DNA of 64,000 bases from Lepiota brunneoincarnata (taxonomy: Eukaryota; Basidiomycota; Agaricomycetes; Agaricales; Agaricaceae). The stretch is from NCBI GenBank assembly GCA_023014365.1, contig JAEBUN010000008.1, forward strand, positions 1,550,001-1,614,000. Direction: 5' to 3'. A program made the position numbers and the translations under genes. Under the pieces are notes generated by a model. That model was not told the origin of the DNA. It saw nothing but the letters and a program-made list of their open reading frames with translations, and ran no database searches. Positions 32,510-46,882 of this stretch are shown one piece after another (position 1 is the stretch's first letter; every line of letters begins with the position of its first letter).

Positions 32510-33195
32510 TAAAACCTTCAGCTCCATATTACCGTAATCGTCATCCGTCCAAAAGCCCTAATGCTTTTATTGCTCTGTCTATTTCTAGTTGCCTTCCTCA
32601 CGTGCATACATCGATCCTCCCCTTTCTTTTTTTTTTCTTTTTGTTAGATCCGCACCCCTTGCTCTCTTATAACTCTATATGATTCGACACGGCCTCTCCA
32701 GACCAATCTGACATACGAATATGATAAAAGCCCAGCACCCATAATATTGGGGACCAGTGGTCCCCACTGTCAGTCAGTCACAGTTGGCCATTGTCAGAAC
32801 TATGACGGTTGCCGGTTGCCGGTCCTGTCTTATTTAGCATGGTTAAAAGGGGGACAAACCCCACCCCTTGTATGTACGCGATGCTCCCAAGATTGAGACT
32901 AAGGAAAAGGACGGCAGTTGCAGTTTCTGTTTTCATGGAGGTCGATTATGAATCAGCTGTGGATCTAATTGCATGAGCTGTGGCTCAGCACTCGTCAAGT
33001 TTGTAGTGCAGTACAAGGTAGCGGTGGGAATACCAAATTACGAGGAAGGCATCAAAGCCCCTGAGGGCCAGCTCAACCTGATCTGCAAGTAATTTCATTG
33101 TGTGGCAGGCAATAATTGCTCAAATGCTAATACTAATACAATATGAACTCGAAACCTCGGCGATGATTAGAATAAGGAAATGGGTCAAGGGCGGA
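32510..33195. other. intergenic between convergent genes
   Basis: This is the 3' flank of M3 (plus) and M2 (minus), with T-rich tracts around 32625-32645. No gene was recognised. Confidence 0.5.
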
Positions 33196-34129
33196 TCAGT
33201 TCGAGTGTAGAGTTTCTGTCGTTGTCTGCTGACGGGGCGGTGACCGAGGAGTTTTGGTTGACGTGGTCACCACAAGAACAAAGTAGGCCAGGCCTACAGT
33301 CCAGAGGATCAATATGCTACCTCGTAAACCGGACTCTGCCGTAGATGAGAGAGTGAGGTCGAACGATGGATTTATGTATGTTCTCCAGATCAGCCAGCCG
33401 ACAGTGGCCATAAACGCAACCAGTGACCTATAAGATGTGTGTAAGTCAGCCTCTGTACCGGTTAGATCGACGCAGGGTATGCCTACCATGCTAACCAGGC
33501 CGCTGGGAGAGCCATCATAACCCAGACGTTCCAAAATCCCTCGTTGGCGTTCCCCGTTTCCTGCATCAAAAATGACTAACATTGCATATCACTGGCTGCA
33601 AGACTCACCTTTGTCCACGTTAGGATCACTCGCCGAGACTGGAGAACGTAGACAGAGCCATACACCATACTCCAGAAGGCCAATATCAGTGACGAGAGGG
33701 CCAGGGTTCGGGCCACAGGATCCTCCGCAAACTCTGAATTTCTCGTGGAAAGCAGAAGTAGGCTACCTCTGGGACAGAATGTGTGAATTGGTAAAGTACC
33801 AGGGTGTATATCGAGACGTACAGTAGGAGCATAGAGGAAGTGCCGCTTATCTGCCTCCATTCCTTCAAACAATTGTCAAGTCCTTCAGTCGATAGGTGCG
33901 CCTCCGCGTTGTTGATGTTGCTCAGGCCATCGTATTCCGATTTCCGAGGGACAGAGCTGTCGAATTGCGCTTTGGGTGACAGATTTTTTGTCGGGATGGA
34001 TCCTGTTTTTGCTGCATCAGGGGTCAAATTCCCCAGGTAAGGAGGGCCGCGTGCGCGATATAGAGAAGGAAGTCCCCAGAGGAGGAGAGTATATAGTCGT
34101 TGTAGGCCTGTATACTTGAGGGACGGCAT
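33196..34129 (-). CDS. multi-TM membrane protein M2 (paralogue of M1)
   Basis: Four exons with the same plan as M1. The start MPSLKYTGLQRLYTLLLWGL is at 34129. A hydrophilic region ends in LDNCLKEWRQISGTSSMLL. TM segments follow: GSLLLLSTRN, LALSSLILAFWSMVYGSVYV, FWNVWVMMALPAAWLAW/SLVA, FMATVGWLIWRT and ILILWTVGLAYFVLVVTTS. The signature DPVARTLALSSL matches DPLTRNLALWSL of M1, and the intron positions are equivalent. The C-terminus is a short Thr/Pro/Gln-rich tail. No lesion. M1 and M2 are both on the minus strand and bracket the RING-GATA and M3 genes. Function is unknown. Confidence 0.75.
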
Positions 34130-35541
34130 TTTCCCAACAATCGGGATGGTTCATGAGACAACGGCATGCTTTGGTGCTGAATTGCTGCTTGGAGGCTGCG
34201 TGACATGTGACATTAGCTCAGCAAGGTGACTGATACCTTGTCCAATGACTTTTTCCGTTTGCAGGGAAACAATATCAAAACATGCACGCCAGAAATGCCA
34301 GCAGACGAAGGGAGACATAGACAACTCGGATCAGCCTCGACCATGAGCCTCCAAGGTTGTGGCGAAAGGGCTTACGGTAGACACAGCCAGTTATATACGT
34401 CAACCGAAGATCGGGCGTGATATCATTAACTGTGAGAGGGAGAATCAGACTCGGACATACTTCCAAGGAAACTTTTCATGGGTAGGTGCGCCCAGCACCA
34501 AATGACCGGTATTGTATGGTATTGTATCCCTGAGTTGCCGCGTTCAGCTAAAGCGCCACCTTGGATAACGCAATGGAGTGGCGTCTACCAATAAGTCGGC
34601 TACCACTCCACTACTACTGTCAAATATTATGTGATTGTAGCCCCCTCCAAGCCACAGGCCAAGCTCTATAGCTCATGTTAAGGGCATGCAACCTTTGCAT
34701 TAACGCGACACGTCCAGCTCTAAGCTAGTATCCGTATGCACGTGTCGTGCAGTGCAATGGTTGTTTTTTTTTTGGCATGATGACTCACGAGAAACAAAGC
34801 ACAGCAGTTGGTTCGTAACAAGCAGAGTATCAGACCCTAGAAGTCTATCAGCACAGCTTTGCTATTTATGTTACATGCGCATTGTAGCTAGAAGCTGCCG
34901 CCCTATCGATGTGTACCGTGTCGAGCCTGTCGGAGTGTTAACGGACGACCTGAAATGGAATCGCTGGAGGCGATCGAGATGCAAAGACGCTCCGTGTCTG
35001 GCTTGGGCGGTGGGCAGTGTAGGCCACTCTGGACCCGGTTTGCCTTCGATATCTTGGATTGTTCCACTTCGATAGCTGCTGTCAGAAGTTTAAGTGCCCA
35101 GGTTACGAGTATCTTTAGCCCGATATATGAAAGTGAGGAGCTGTCTAATGTGTACAATTACACTCGAATTTGTACTTCTTCGGGCGTCTCTAGAACTACA
35201 TGCTCCACAGCGAAAACAGGCCCCACAGCAACAACAATGCACGAGAAGAAAACAAAAAGAATGTAGTGTACGAGCGCGTAAGATATTCGTAACATGTAGC
35301 CGTAAATCCGCAGTGGGGTAAATGCATATCACTTGCAATACAATGGGGTGGGAGGGTGTAACCTAGTCAGAGCAAGAGGCACAGTCAATGAATGTGGGGG
35401 GATGTGGGCAGGCAGGAGTGAACGATAGAGGTGGGCACAGAGAGTATCGATTGATGCATCGCCCCTCATGGGAGCCAGGCGTAGGTCAATGGTGGTGGGG
35501 AAAGATATACGCCATGGTAAGATCGATCGGAGAGAGCCGGG
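34130..35541. other. intergenic, no gene recognised
   Basis: About 1.4 kb with only short overlapping frames on both strands (for example 34903-35157) that lack family features. The right end is the 3' flank of the kinase gene. Confidence 0.5.
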
Positions 35542-38302
<2,761 letters not shown>

Positions 38303-40522
38303 ATGTCAGCGTCGGTTTCGATGTCGACCTCGGCGACGGAAGGTAGATCGAGGAAACACAGGTCCTCCTCAGACTCTCTTTTTCTCCTCACGTCCGCCCG
38401 ACTTGCTCTCGAGTCGGCTCGTGCCGACGCTGCCGAACGTCAGGTAATAGACCTCCTCTCCCGCGTCCGCACCCTCCACCAGGAAAAGCTCGAGCTTCAG
38501 GCTCAGCTTTCAAAGACCCAGCAGGAACTCCAGCTGTGGAAAATTCAGCTCAATCTTGCCCAGAACGGTCCGTGTTCTGTCCCTCCAAACTTTTCCCTGC
38601 TTCTGATGCGATGTAGAGATCCATCGTGCACAAGAGATTGTTGACCGGGTCGAGCGAGCACGTACAGATGCTGAAGAGCGAGCAGATCGCGACCGTCACA
38701 GAGCCCGCCGCCTTATGGAGGAGCGTGCTATCGAGCTTGCCATTGACGAGGGAAGACGTCTCGGCTTCCAGCAAGGTCTTGACCACGGCAGGCGCAGGCC
38801 GCCGCCGCTTTCTCGTCCGCGCCGCTCTTCTGCTCCAGGAGGCTCCGCACTAGACCCTTCCTCGACCTTGAAGTACCGTAGACCTGATACAGCACCCCAC
38901 GCCGAAACACTACCAGTGCCCGCTGTCACCACCCCCGCACCTATCGCTGTCCCCGAGACGCAGCCTCAGCCCCCCGGGTCAATTGTCATCTTACATCCTG
39001 AACCCAGTCGCTCACCAGAAATTGATCTCGGCAATCCCACTCCTATTCAACCAGTTGTTCTCTCCAATAGCCCTCCTAGCACCCATGATACGTTCCAAGT
39101 CCCACCTGACAACTATATACCCACCATCCGTCAGGGAGATCTTGGCATTACCTTGCCACCGCCCCATGAGTGGGAAAACCAAACCGGGAGGCCCAGAAGT
39201 GACAGCAGGGGTACACGACCAAGGAGTGAGAGCATTAAGTCTGCCCGTCCCAGCCGAATCGCGGTCAGATCACCTCCTGCTTCGCGTGTGCGTGATTTTG
39301 CCTATCAAGCAGATCCGCCATCCATTCCTGCCGGTCGACCAAATTCTCCTAGCGTCACATCTCGTGATTCAACGCGCATATCCCAGTTCGAGCTCCTTAG
39401 TCCACCTAAGGACCAACACAGGGCTCCAGCCGATGAACCCCATTCAAGGATGACCCAGCCAGAGCGCATTGCAGAAGAGTGGAGGTCTCAGAACTCAGAT
39501 GCTCTGACTTCTGCCTCCTCAGTCAACTGGGGAGATCCACCGGCCGGTACTATTCAAGTGCGCTAGCTCCCTGTTTCATGACTTGGGAGCTGTTTTGACC
39601 TTACCTCCCAGCGGCCCCTGACATCAGAGCCTCTTCTCCCCGTCCCCCCAGTCCCAATCGACCAACTGCTTACAAACGATCCCTCTCGCTCGCGTACCCC
39701 GATACCCTCCACCGGTCCCCGTAAAACCCGTCAGGTCATCCTCCCCGTCCCAATATCCAGCGTGTTTTACGATGCCCCTACCCCCCAGCAGCCAGATCTA
39801 CCACACACGTCAGGTAAATGGCTGAGATCGAGGTTCCAGAAAGAACGTACTGTCTCGAACACAACCGTCCCTGACATTGATGTCGAACCACCGGTAATTT
39901 TCCTTAACCGTGATGATTCACTCTCCATTGATGCTTATACCCTTAGTCACACTCACCTACCAGCTCAGAAGGAACTGTCGTCGACCCCATTCTACTAACT
40001 CCCGAGCATCCGACCATGGCCATCGGCAACCCCCCACCAGAGGCTCCCAAACGCACGTTCAACATTTACGCGAAGCCCGACCATCATCATCCACGCTCTA
40101 CTCCCATGGACCGTGATGGCGCTGGTGAGCTCATCACTGGTATTATCCCCAGCAGGAACGCTCTCCCACCCGGATTCATACCTCTTAGCCCCATTCCAGC
40201 TCTTTCCAATTTAGACCCCATCCCTGATGCCGATACCCATCCGGGTACAAAGCCCGACCCTCCACCTCCTTACAAACTGCCGTCCGCTACTGCTGCGGCT
40301 AGGGCTGCAAGCCCGGAGCCTATGTATTCCTCGGTGCCTGTCCCCGGACCGCTTAGCCATGGGTTCCCGCTCCAAGGAGTCTACCCTGCCCCAGTGCCTC
40401 CCGTTCCGGATATTGTGGTAATGAGAACTGAAGCTGCGTCCCCGCCGCGCGAACGACAGCAGCGCCGTGTTTGGTCTCCTGCGCCTCTGAATAGGCCATT
40501 TTCAATTTTTTCTGATGCCTGA
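38303..40522 (+). CDS. coiled-coil and disordered hypothetical protein
   Basis: The start MSASVSMSTSATEGRSRKHR (38303) is chosen because the frame then runs into a heptad-rich segment (LALESARADAAERQ, LLSRVRTLHQEKLELQAQL, TQQELQLWKIQL). An intron ends at AGATCC and continues the coiled coil (EIHRAQEIVDRVERARTDAE, ERADRDRHRARRLMEERAI). A long Pro/Ser/Arg-rich disordered body follows, with three more exons. GTIQ joins RPLTSEPLLPVPP, and DIDVEPP joins SHSPTSSEGTVVDPILLTPE, both in phase. It ends PFSIFSDA at 40522. I recognise no domain. The divergent kinase neighbour phosphorylates Ser/Arg-rich proteins, and the RS-like patches here (PRSDSRGTRPRSES) are compatible with that, but no link is shown. 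Confidence 0.7.
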
Positions 40523-43500
40523 TTATGGGACATGTTATTTTTTTCCCTTTCGGATCTGTACTTGGTCTCCTCCGTGCTGTCTACACCCCGACGAGTAGGA
40601 AAGCGAAGAATGTGTATTATATATAGCCAATTTGTCTGTATCACAATCCAGTGTTTGCATCAACCTCGAGGTCGCAATCCGGGATACCAAACCCCATTCT
40701 ACGGTCGATCCCAAGCCCTTCCTAAAATTACCGATCATCATGATCTTGATTTTCTGTGTGAGAAGTTCGCCTCGCACATGAGACAATTTTCTGACGGTAT
40801 GGGAGAAGGGAAAGAAGTTGTATAAAGGAATCTGGAGTGTGATTCGGTGATAGCCTCGGCAGGTCCAGTCAGGTTCAATCATGGGGCGTAGAAGCTTGAT
40901 AGTACGCTAAGAGACATCGGACACCTGTGGTAGTTGGGTTCTCGACACGGCGCCCTCGATAACCAACACCGTACACGTCAGGGGGTGTGGTGCCAGTGGT
41001 GTGCGTTTGCATTCTTTCGGAACAAAGGTGATGGGGGAAGGGGGGGTGTGTGATCACGGCATCGGGGCCCCGGCCTGGGTTCTACAGGGTTCTACACACG
41101 TAGTCCTGTACAAACAAGTGGATGCGCAGTGTTGTTGCGTAAAAGGCAAGTGTAAGAATGAATGATATGACATCCTTCATAGGGGCTTGCTTCCCTTGAG
41201 GGTCGGTTGACTTTTGTTTGTTTTTTCAGACATTCCGCCCAACATTAGTTGAGCGGCCGCGGGAACTGATCCAGCGAGAACAAAAGGACACACAGATTGG
41301 TGAATAGCGGAATGATGAAAGGGAGTGGGGAGGCGGATTGACAGGTATTGATTTGTTCGCAGACTCGGACTTCTAAGCTCTCCTTCACGGACTAGGTTAT
41401 ATTTAATCTCGACGGGAACGGGGGAGAGGGAGGATGGTGCCTGTTCCTCGACGTGGCGATACCTCCGCCATGTCATATTTACATAGAGTTGAGCAAGCTT
41501 TAGAGGTGCCATACAAGTAAAGAGGGCATTGTAATTCAGTCACGACGTCGGTGTGTGCCTGTCCGGTGATTGCAGGGTTAGGTCCTTGGAATGGCATAAA
41601 CGGGTCCGGGTGAGTTGGGGGTGGAAAGGGGGGGGGGGAAGTGGAGTGAATTGCGACTTGTCCCTATGCAGGTCTCCCGTTGAGATCAGGTGTTTTTCTC
41701 TTCAGGAACAATCTCGGGGCCGACACAACACCAGAGATCCATGAGTCCACGTGGTTTTTCTATTCGCAAGTTCGCTGCCTTCCCACTTGTGTGCGAAATG
41801 CCCTGCCTTTGGACATATAGACGCTAATGATAGCGCCGTCAACGGGTGGCCGCCGCAGTCTTCGGCTGATCTAAGTTTTTCATTGGCAGATATCTTCAAG
41901 AAACTGTCCGTTCTTCAGCATATCTGTCCAACACTCAACCAACAGCAGGAAACAAAATGATCATCGCAACCAATCTCCGCTTCAACTCCCCTGTTCCATA
42001 CCAAAAGGTCGCTCGGAATCAACACGATGGTAACCAATCGCGTCTCTACAACGGATCGCATTTCGGCACCCATCACCCATCAGTTCTGGTTTACTCGGCA
42101 GAGGGAGAGCTTCCATCTGGTCCTCGACACTGACGAGGGTCTCTGGGCCTGTGGTGTGGCTTGTGCTGAGTTTGTTGACAGATCATGACAAGAAGTTCAA
42201 GGTTCCCGGGGGATGCTCGAGGTTCCAGAGGACTTCCGATTGTGTAGGTAATTGATACCGATTACGGTAGGCGTTCCGGGCGCATGACAGGTTATCCTTG
42301 CCCTGAGAAAAGGTGGCGTTAAGGCTATGAATCCCGCTGCATATTGAAAGTAGGGGGGTTGGGTTGAAGGCAGGGGACTTAGCCGCTGGGGAGAGCCTGT
42401 GGGGCTCTGGGGGGACTTGGCAGAGGGAGCGGTAATACATTTATGACGGGTTGCTCGCTTCATGGGCGCCCTTTTTCGATCTTGCCTATCTTTTCACACC
42501 CGCAACTTTCCGAGGGGGCGCACACGCAGGCCCGTTTTGTTATTTCTGTTTTCCGATAGACAGCTGACACAACTCGACGTGCCAAGTTCTGATAAGACAG
42601 ATGAATCTAGACTCCCCCATATTCCGATGTAAAGGAGAAAAAACAAGAGCTCCTAAAGGGAAGGGGCAGAGCGTTTCTCTCGCACTCTGTCCAGCCCATG
42701 TTTTTTGCTGGAATTCGCCAAGAATTGGCGGGGTCTAAAAGGAGATATATGTGGCTACCCTTACACACATTTCTGTGTTGCTTATCAGTCATCGCCAGAG
42801 AATGATCGGCAAAGCCAGGAGTGGGTGAGGGGGAGACGGATCAGCAAACCCTGACAATCAGTTCTTCGAGATTTCAGGTCATGGGGGTGAATCCCAGTGA
42901 TCCTGTGTTAGCATGTTTTGTATTGTCTTTGGTCCATTTCGCGCTTTGTCTCCGTAAGCTTGTTGTTTGAACGACAGGAAGGAAATTTTCAGCACAGCGG
43001 AAATACCGGTTGGTGCGGCTTTTGTATTATTGGAGGATGTATGAAGTGTCTGGGCTCATCCGTTGCAGTGCACCCGGGTAAGCTGTGCACATTCAAAACA
43101 TGATGGACTCTTTCTTCCTCGCTTCCGAAGAGAGCTTAGGTCTAAACGCGTCCTCTGTCCAAGTGGCTACAGGTCCCATCGTGTTAGTGGGCTGGAAGTT
43201 GTTCGTGTTGGAGACACGTCAGGTTCACTTGGAGATGAAGGCCATACTCGGCGTCGATGTCGGCAGGGTACGTTTCAACGTTTTTATACTTAATTGCGCG
43301 GCCCGAAGATGAGGCTTGTACGTGGGTGTGCGGGCCAGGGATGAGGACTGGCCGGACACGACGTTGAGGTGGGGTGGGTGGGCGGATCATTGTGTCGACA
43401 TTGTTGAATGAATGGGTGTCGAGGGCAAGGACCTGAAAAGTCGGCAGAGGAGAGGCACCGATGTATCTCTCTGGCATCGCCACCGAATTGCTCATGACTT

Positions 43501-43704
43501 CCCCAGGCGTTAGCGAGGCCGACGTCAGTGGGATTGCCGGCTCACCAGCGGGACAACAGATGCGACCCTGAGCCAAAACAGTGGATATTCAGACTCCGAC
43601 CTGTTCCTAGGTTCAGATTCTGCTGACATTGAAGCGGAGAGAGATCCTGGGATTTGCCCTCATCAGGCACCCTTTATTATCCCTCTCTCTCCCTCCCCCC
43701 CTAC
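40523..43704. other. intergenic, possible hypothetical frame
   Basis: A 3.2-kb gap. The only frame of note is 43184-43576 on the minus strand (130 residues, Pro/Ser/Thr-rich, no domain), divergent from the C2H2 gene. It may be a 5' exon of an unrecognised gene or chance. A pyrimidine-rich tract lies just upstream of the C2H2 start (43670-43702). Confidence 0.4.
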
Positions 43705-45703
43705 ATGGAACATCACCCTCCTGAGCAGCCAGACGAGATGGCCGCTGTCGTCGTCTCAAACCCCCAGCAGCAGCAGCCCCAGTCTGGCCCAAAGCGCTAC
43801 CGTCCTGCACCCGCAAAGACTTTCCAGTGCAGGGGCTACGGCGAGTGTCGCATGGTCTTTTCTAGGAGTGAGCATCTTGCTCGCCACATCAGGTCAGTCT
43901 CCACACTTCTTACTTCGTTTTTTTCTTTTTACCGTCCTTTTTTTCTTTTTGGATTATTTCTGTTGCTAACTCGCGTCCAGGAAGCATACTGGGGAACGTC
44001 CCTTTACTTGCCACTGCAGCAAGCAATTTTCGCGTCTTGACAACCTCCGCCAACACGCACAAACCGTCCATGCTGATAAGCAGGACCAGAATGAGCGCAT
44101 GATGCGCGACCTCACCTCCCTTCATGCCTCCATGGCTGCCGCCAACAAACTCTCCTCCGCCCGTGGCCTCCGCCGCCCGCATCCCTCCCACGCTCTTGGC
44201 GCCTCTAATGGCAACTCTGCCATTAGTCTTGTCAAGCAAGAGGACCTCTCCATGCCTCTTCACCAGCGCCCCGGTACTAGCACCGGTTATGAGGGTGACC
44301 ACAGTAGCTTTCTGTATCACCAGCAACCGTCTTGGCATGTCCAAACTAACGACTCCAAATCCAACAACCATTCCTTTCGTGACTCCAACCAGTCCTTTCT
44401 TGCCCCCCCAACATCCTCCTCATCTTCAGCTGCCGCTGCAGCCCCCGGCCAGTCCTTTCTCCCCCTCTCCGCCTCACTCAGCTTCGGTGTCTCCGACTCA
44501 GCACGGGATGGTCGCCCCCGAACTGGCTCCAGCCGGCCACCCACTACAGGTGGGCTTGCAGACGCACATCCTCGATCCCTCCCACCCCTCTCTGCAGTCG
44601 TCTCCGCTTCCCTCGCCGCTTCCTCCGGCCAGCAGCACGTCCAGTCATTCCCCGCCCCTCCAGGGTCCTCACACGGACAGTCCGGGAGCTTACTTTTACC
44701 AGGCTCACTTACCCTCCGACGACCCTCAACCGCAACACGTCCCGGCACAGCTCCAGCATCCGCATCATTCTTCTCAGCAAAATCTTCTTTCGGTGGAGGA
44801 ACTGGCATGGCCTTCTCTCGACCCGAGCTATCCATACAGTCCTATGGACGCTCAACCAACTCCGGTTTGGGATCCTCATACTCAACAACCTCCTACGATG
44901 CAGAGCCGTCATCCCCACCAGGAAACGATGCCTCGCCATTTTTCTTCTCCCCACCCAGTGCAGACCCACCAACAGCCGCCTCCACCATCAGCTCCACCTC
45001 ACCGGCCTCCATCAACCCTCGCAAACGACCTTTCGCGGGACCAGACGGTCCATACGATGATGCAACACCATCAAGCGCATCGCACGAGTCCACCAACGAC
45101 TACGACTACGGGTCAGAGTCCAGACCCCAATCTCGGCGACTCTCCGTCATGGAATTGTGTAATGACAATGCAGGACACTCATCATTTTTACTATCATCAG
45201 CAAGAGCAGAATCGCGCCCAACAACCTCTTCCGGACTCGTCTCTTCAGCGTCAGCGCTCGCACTTGTCGATCGTCCCTCCCCCACCCTCTCAAGCCCATC
45301 GGTACAATCAAGAGCAACAGCAGCAGCAGCAGCTTCATCACGCGGAAATGGCTGCGGCGACAGTGGCCAGGAGGAGTTCGGAGGAGACAGAGTTTCTCCA
45401 GCAATACGGCGCGGCATACCATCACCCTCGTCAATATTACCTTTCCGATCAGGAGCAGCAGGAAGCGCCACCACAAGCTTCGCCTATTCACCCACGTTTT
45501 CCCCAGCGTCAACAGCACCCTATAGCCCACGCTCTGCATCAGGGACTGCCTCCCCTATCACCCCACGATCCCCGATACCTGGAACAGATGCAGCATCAGC
45601 AGGCGCGATATCTCGTCGAGCCCATGGAGATGACGGCCAGCATGATCAAATTCGATTCGCCCGTGCATCACACACCTCCCCTGCTCTTGGACTGAGGGTT
45701 TGA
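43705..45703 (+). CDS. C2H2 zinc-finger transcription factor
   Basis: Two adjacent C2H2 fingers: [20 protein letters not shown] followed by RKHTGERPF linker and [20 protein letters not shown]. They are split by an 88-bp intron (43893-43980, GTCAGT...CAG) in phase 2. The rest is a Ser/Pro/Ala-rich region with [16 protein letters not shown] and [17 protein letters not shown] recall that block as typical of Agaricomycete relatives, and it supports this frame deep into the C-terminal half. The role is nuclear DNA-binding regulation; targets are unknown. The start at 43705 ([11 protein letters not shown]) follows a CT-rich tract, but an in-frame ATG at 43654 is an alternative. A second frame on the same strand (44124-45695) is also open throughout. 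Confidence 0.85.
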
Positions 45704-46664
45704 CTCTCCTTTGCAAAAATACCTTTCTTTGTTTCGGACAATTTGTATACTATGTCGCTATCTTTTCAGTGTTTATATTTTCTTCGTTCGATACGGGTTA
45801 ATGGGTTTTCATTCGGACCTATACTAACGCGATATTTTATACTTTTCTAACCCCCTTCGTATTATACCTAATTTGTTCTATGATAAGGAACCCTCCCCTT
45901 CGTTTGGCTAGCTTTTGTTAACTTGATACCTGAAAATCTATGAATATAATCTGTTATTTTCTTCTCATGGTATCACGTGCGACGGGTTCATTCCCAGGCT
46001 CATAACAAAGCCCGACCTCGACCCGAACAACGACTAAAGTCCTTGTTCCAGTGAACTTCTAAACACTACCTTCCCAATTCGGTACCATGTCAGTGCACAA
46101 GGGCCCTTGTTCTCATTTTGTCATTGCTTTTATGCGAATGGTGACGTGATGGTTCGACCCTTTACCTGGTGTATGTGTCCTCACAAGGGGTTCACTAGCC
46201 CTCGAAATAAATAGAAGCAATATCCAATAAGAGACCCATTTCTAATAAGCGTAGAGTACTTAGGCTTGGTGTTGGTTCCCCGAAGAACGAAAGCGGAGGG
46301 GGGTATACAAACAAATAGATACACAGGTTGGGCTGAGTCTAGAGATAATACAATACAAAGTCCGGTTTAGGGCTACATGTAAATAGCGGGAGAGTTCGCA
46401 GAACTTGATGAGTCGATACACGACGGACACAAAACACAGGAGGAAGCAGGGGAAAAAAGAGCGTGAAGGACAGAAAGGAGAGTGGGAGGTTGGGTGGAAG
46501 GGATGGTGACTTTTGAAGTTTGGTTTATGTGCCAGACGGTTGTGATGGGTGTAACGCGAGTTGGTGGAGAGCTTTTCAACTGTTGAGGAAGGAGGATACG
46601 TTAGTTGAGTCTGGAGGTTTTGGAAAAGGGCAGGGCGGGATTAACTCACCATCAAGCTGGGAGC
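45704..46664. other. 3' flank and intergenic, AT-rich
   Basis: An AT-rich stretch follows the C2H2 stop, probably 3' UTR and terminator. No gene was recognised. Confidence 0.5.
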
Positions 46665-46882
46665 TCAGTAGCACCAGTACCTGCATGCCCTCTCGGCCAC
46701 AGAGCCAGAGGCATCTGCGTCCGCAACTGTGGCTGCAGCAGTGTCAGGGTTGGCAATGGGAATTGGGGAAGCCTGGGTCAGAGTGACGACTAAACGTCTT
46801 CAGTCAAAATCGTGTGTAAATTGATAAAGCCAAGGAACGCACAGGCAACAGCGATGATAGTTAGAGCGGATAGGCATTTCAT
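46665..46882 (-). CDS. 54-residue secreted peptide (small, two exons)
   Basis: Exon 1 (46882-46843) encodes MKCLSALTIIAVA. A 53-bp intron with donor GTGCGT, a CTGA branch-like site and a TTTAG acceptor (46842-46790) leads in phase 1 to exon 2 (46789-46665). That exon reads FVTLTQASPIPIANPD, an Ala/Asp-rich stretch and a C-terminus ACRYWCY. The joined N-terminus is a good signal peptide, cleaved probably after QA or AS. The mature peptide is about 35 residues with two cysteines near its end. The C-terminus is not a CaaX box, so it is not a canonical mating pheromone. Function is unknown. Confidence rests on signal-peptide quality and splice fit. Confidence 0.5.

Noticed and set aside
44317..45539. 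Long minus-strand frames opposite the C2H2 gene
   Set aside because: Low-complexity antisense of the Ser/Pro-rich region. No independent signal.
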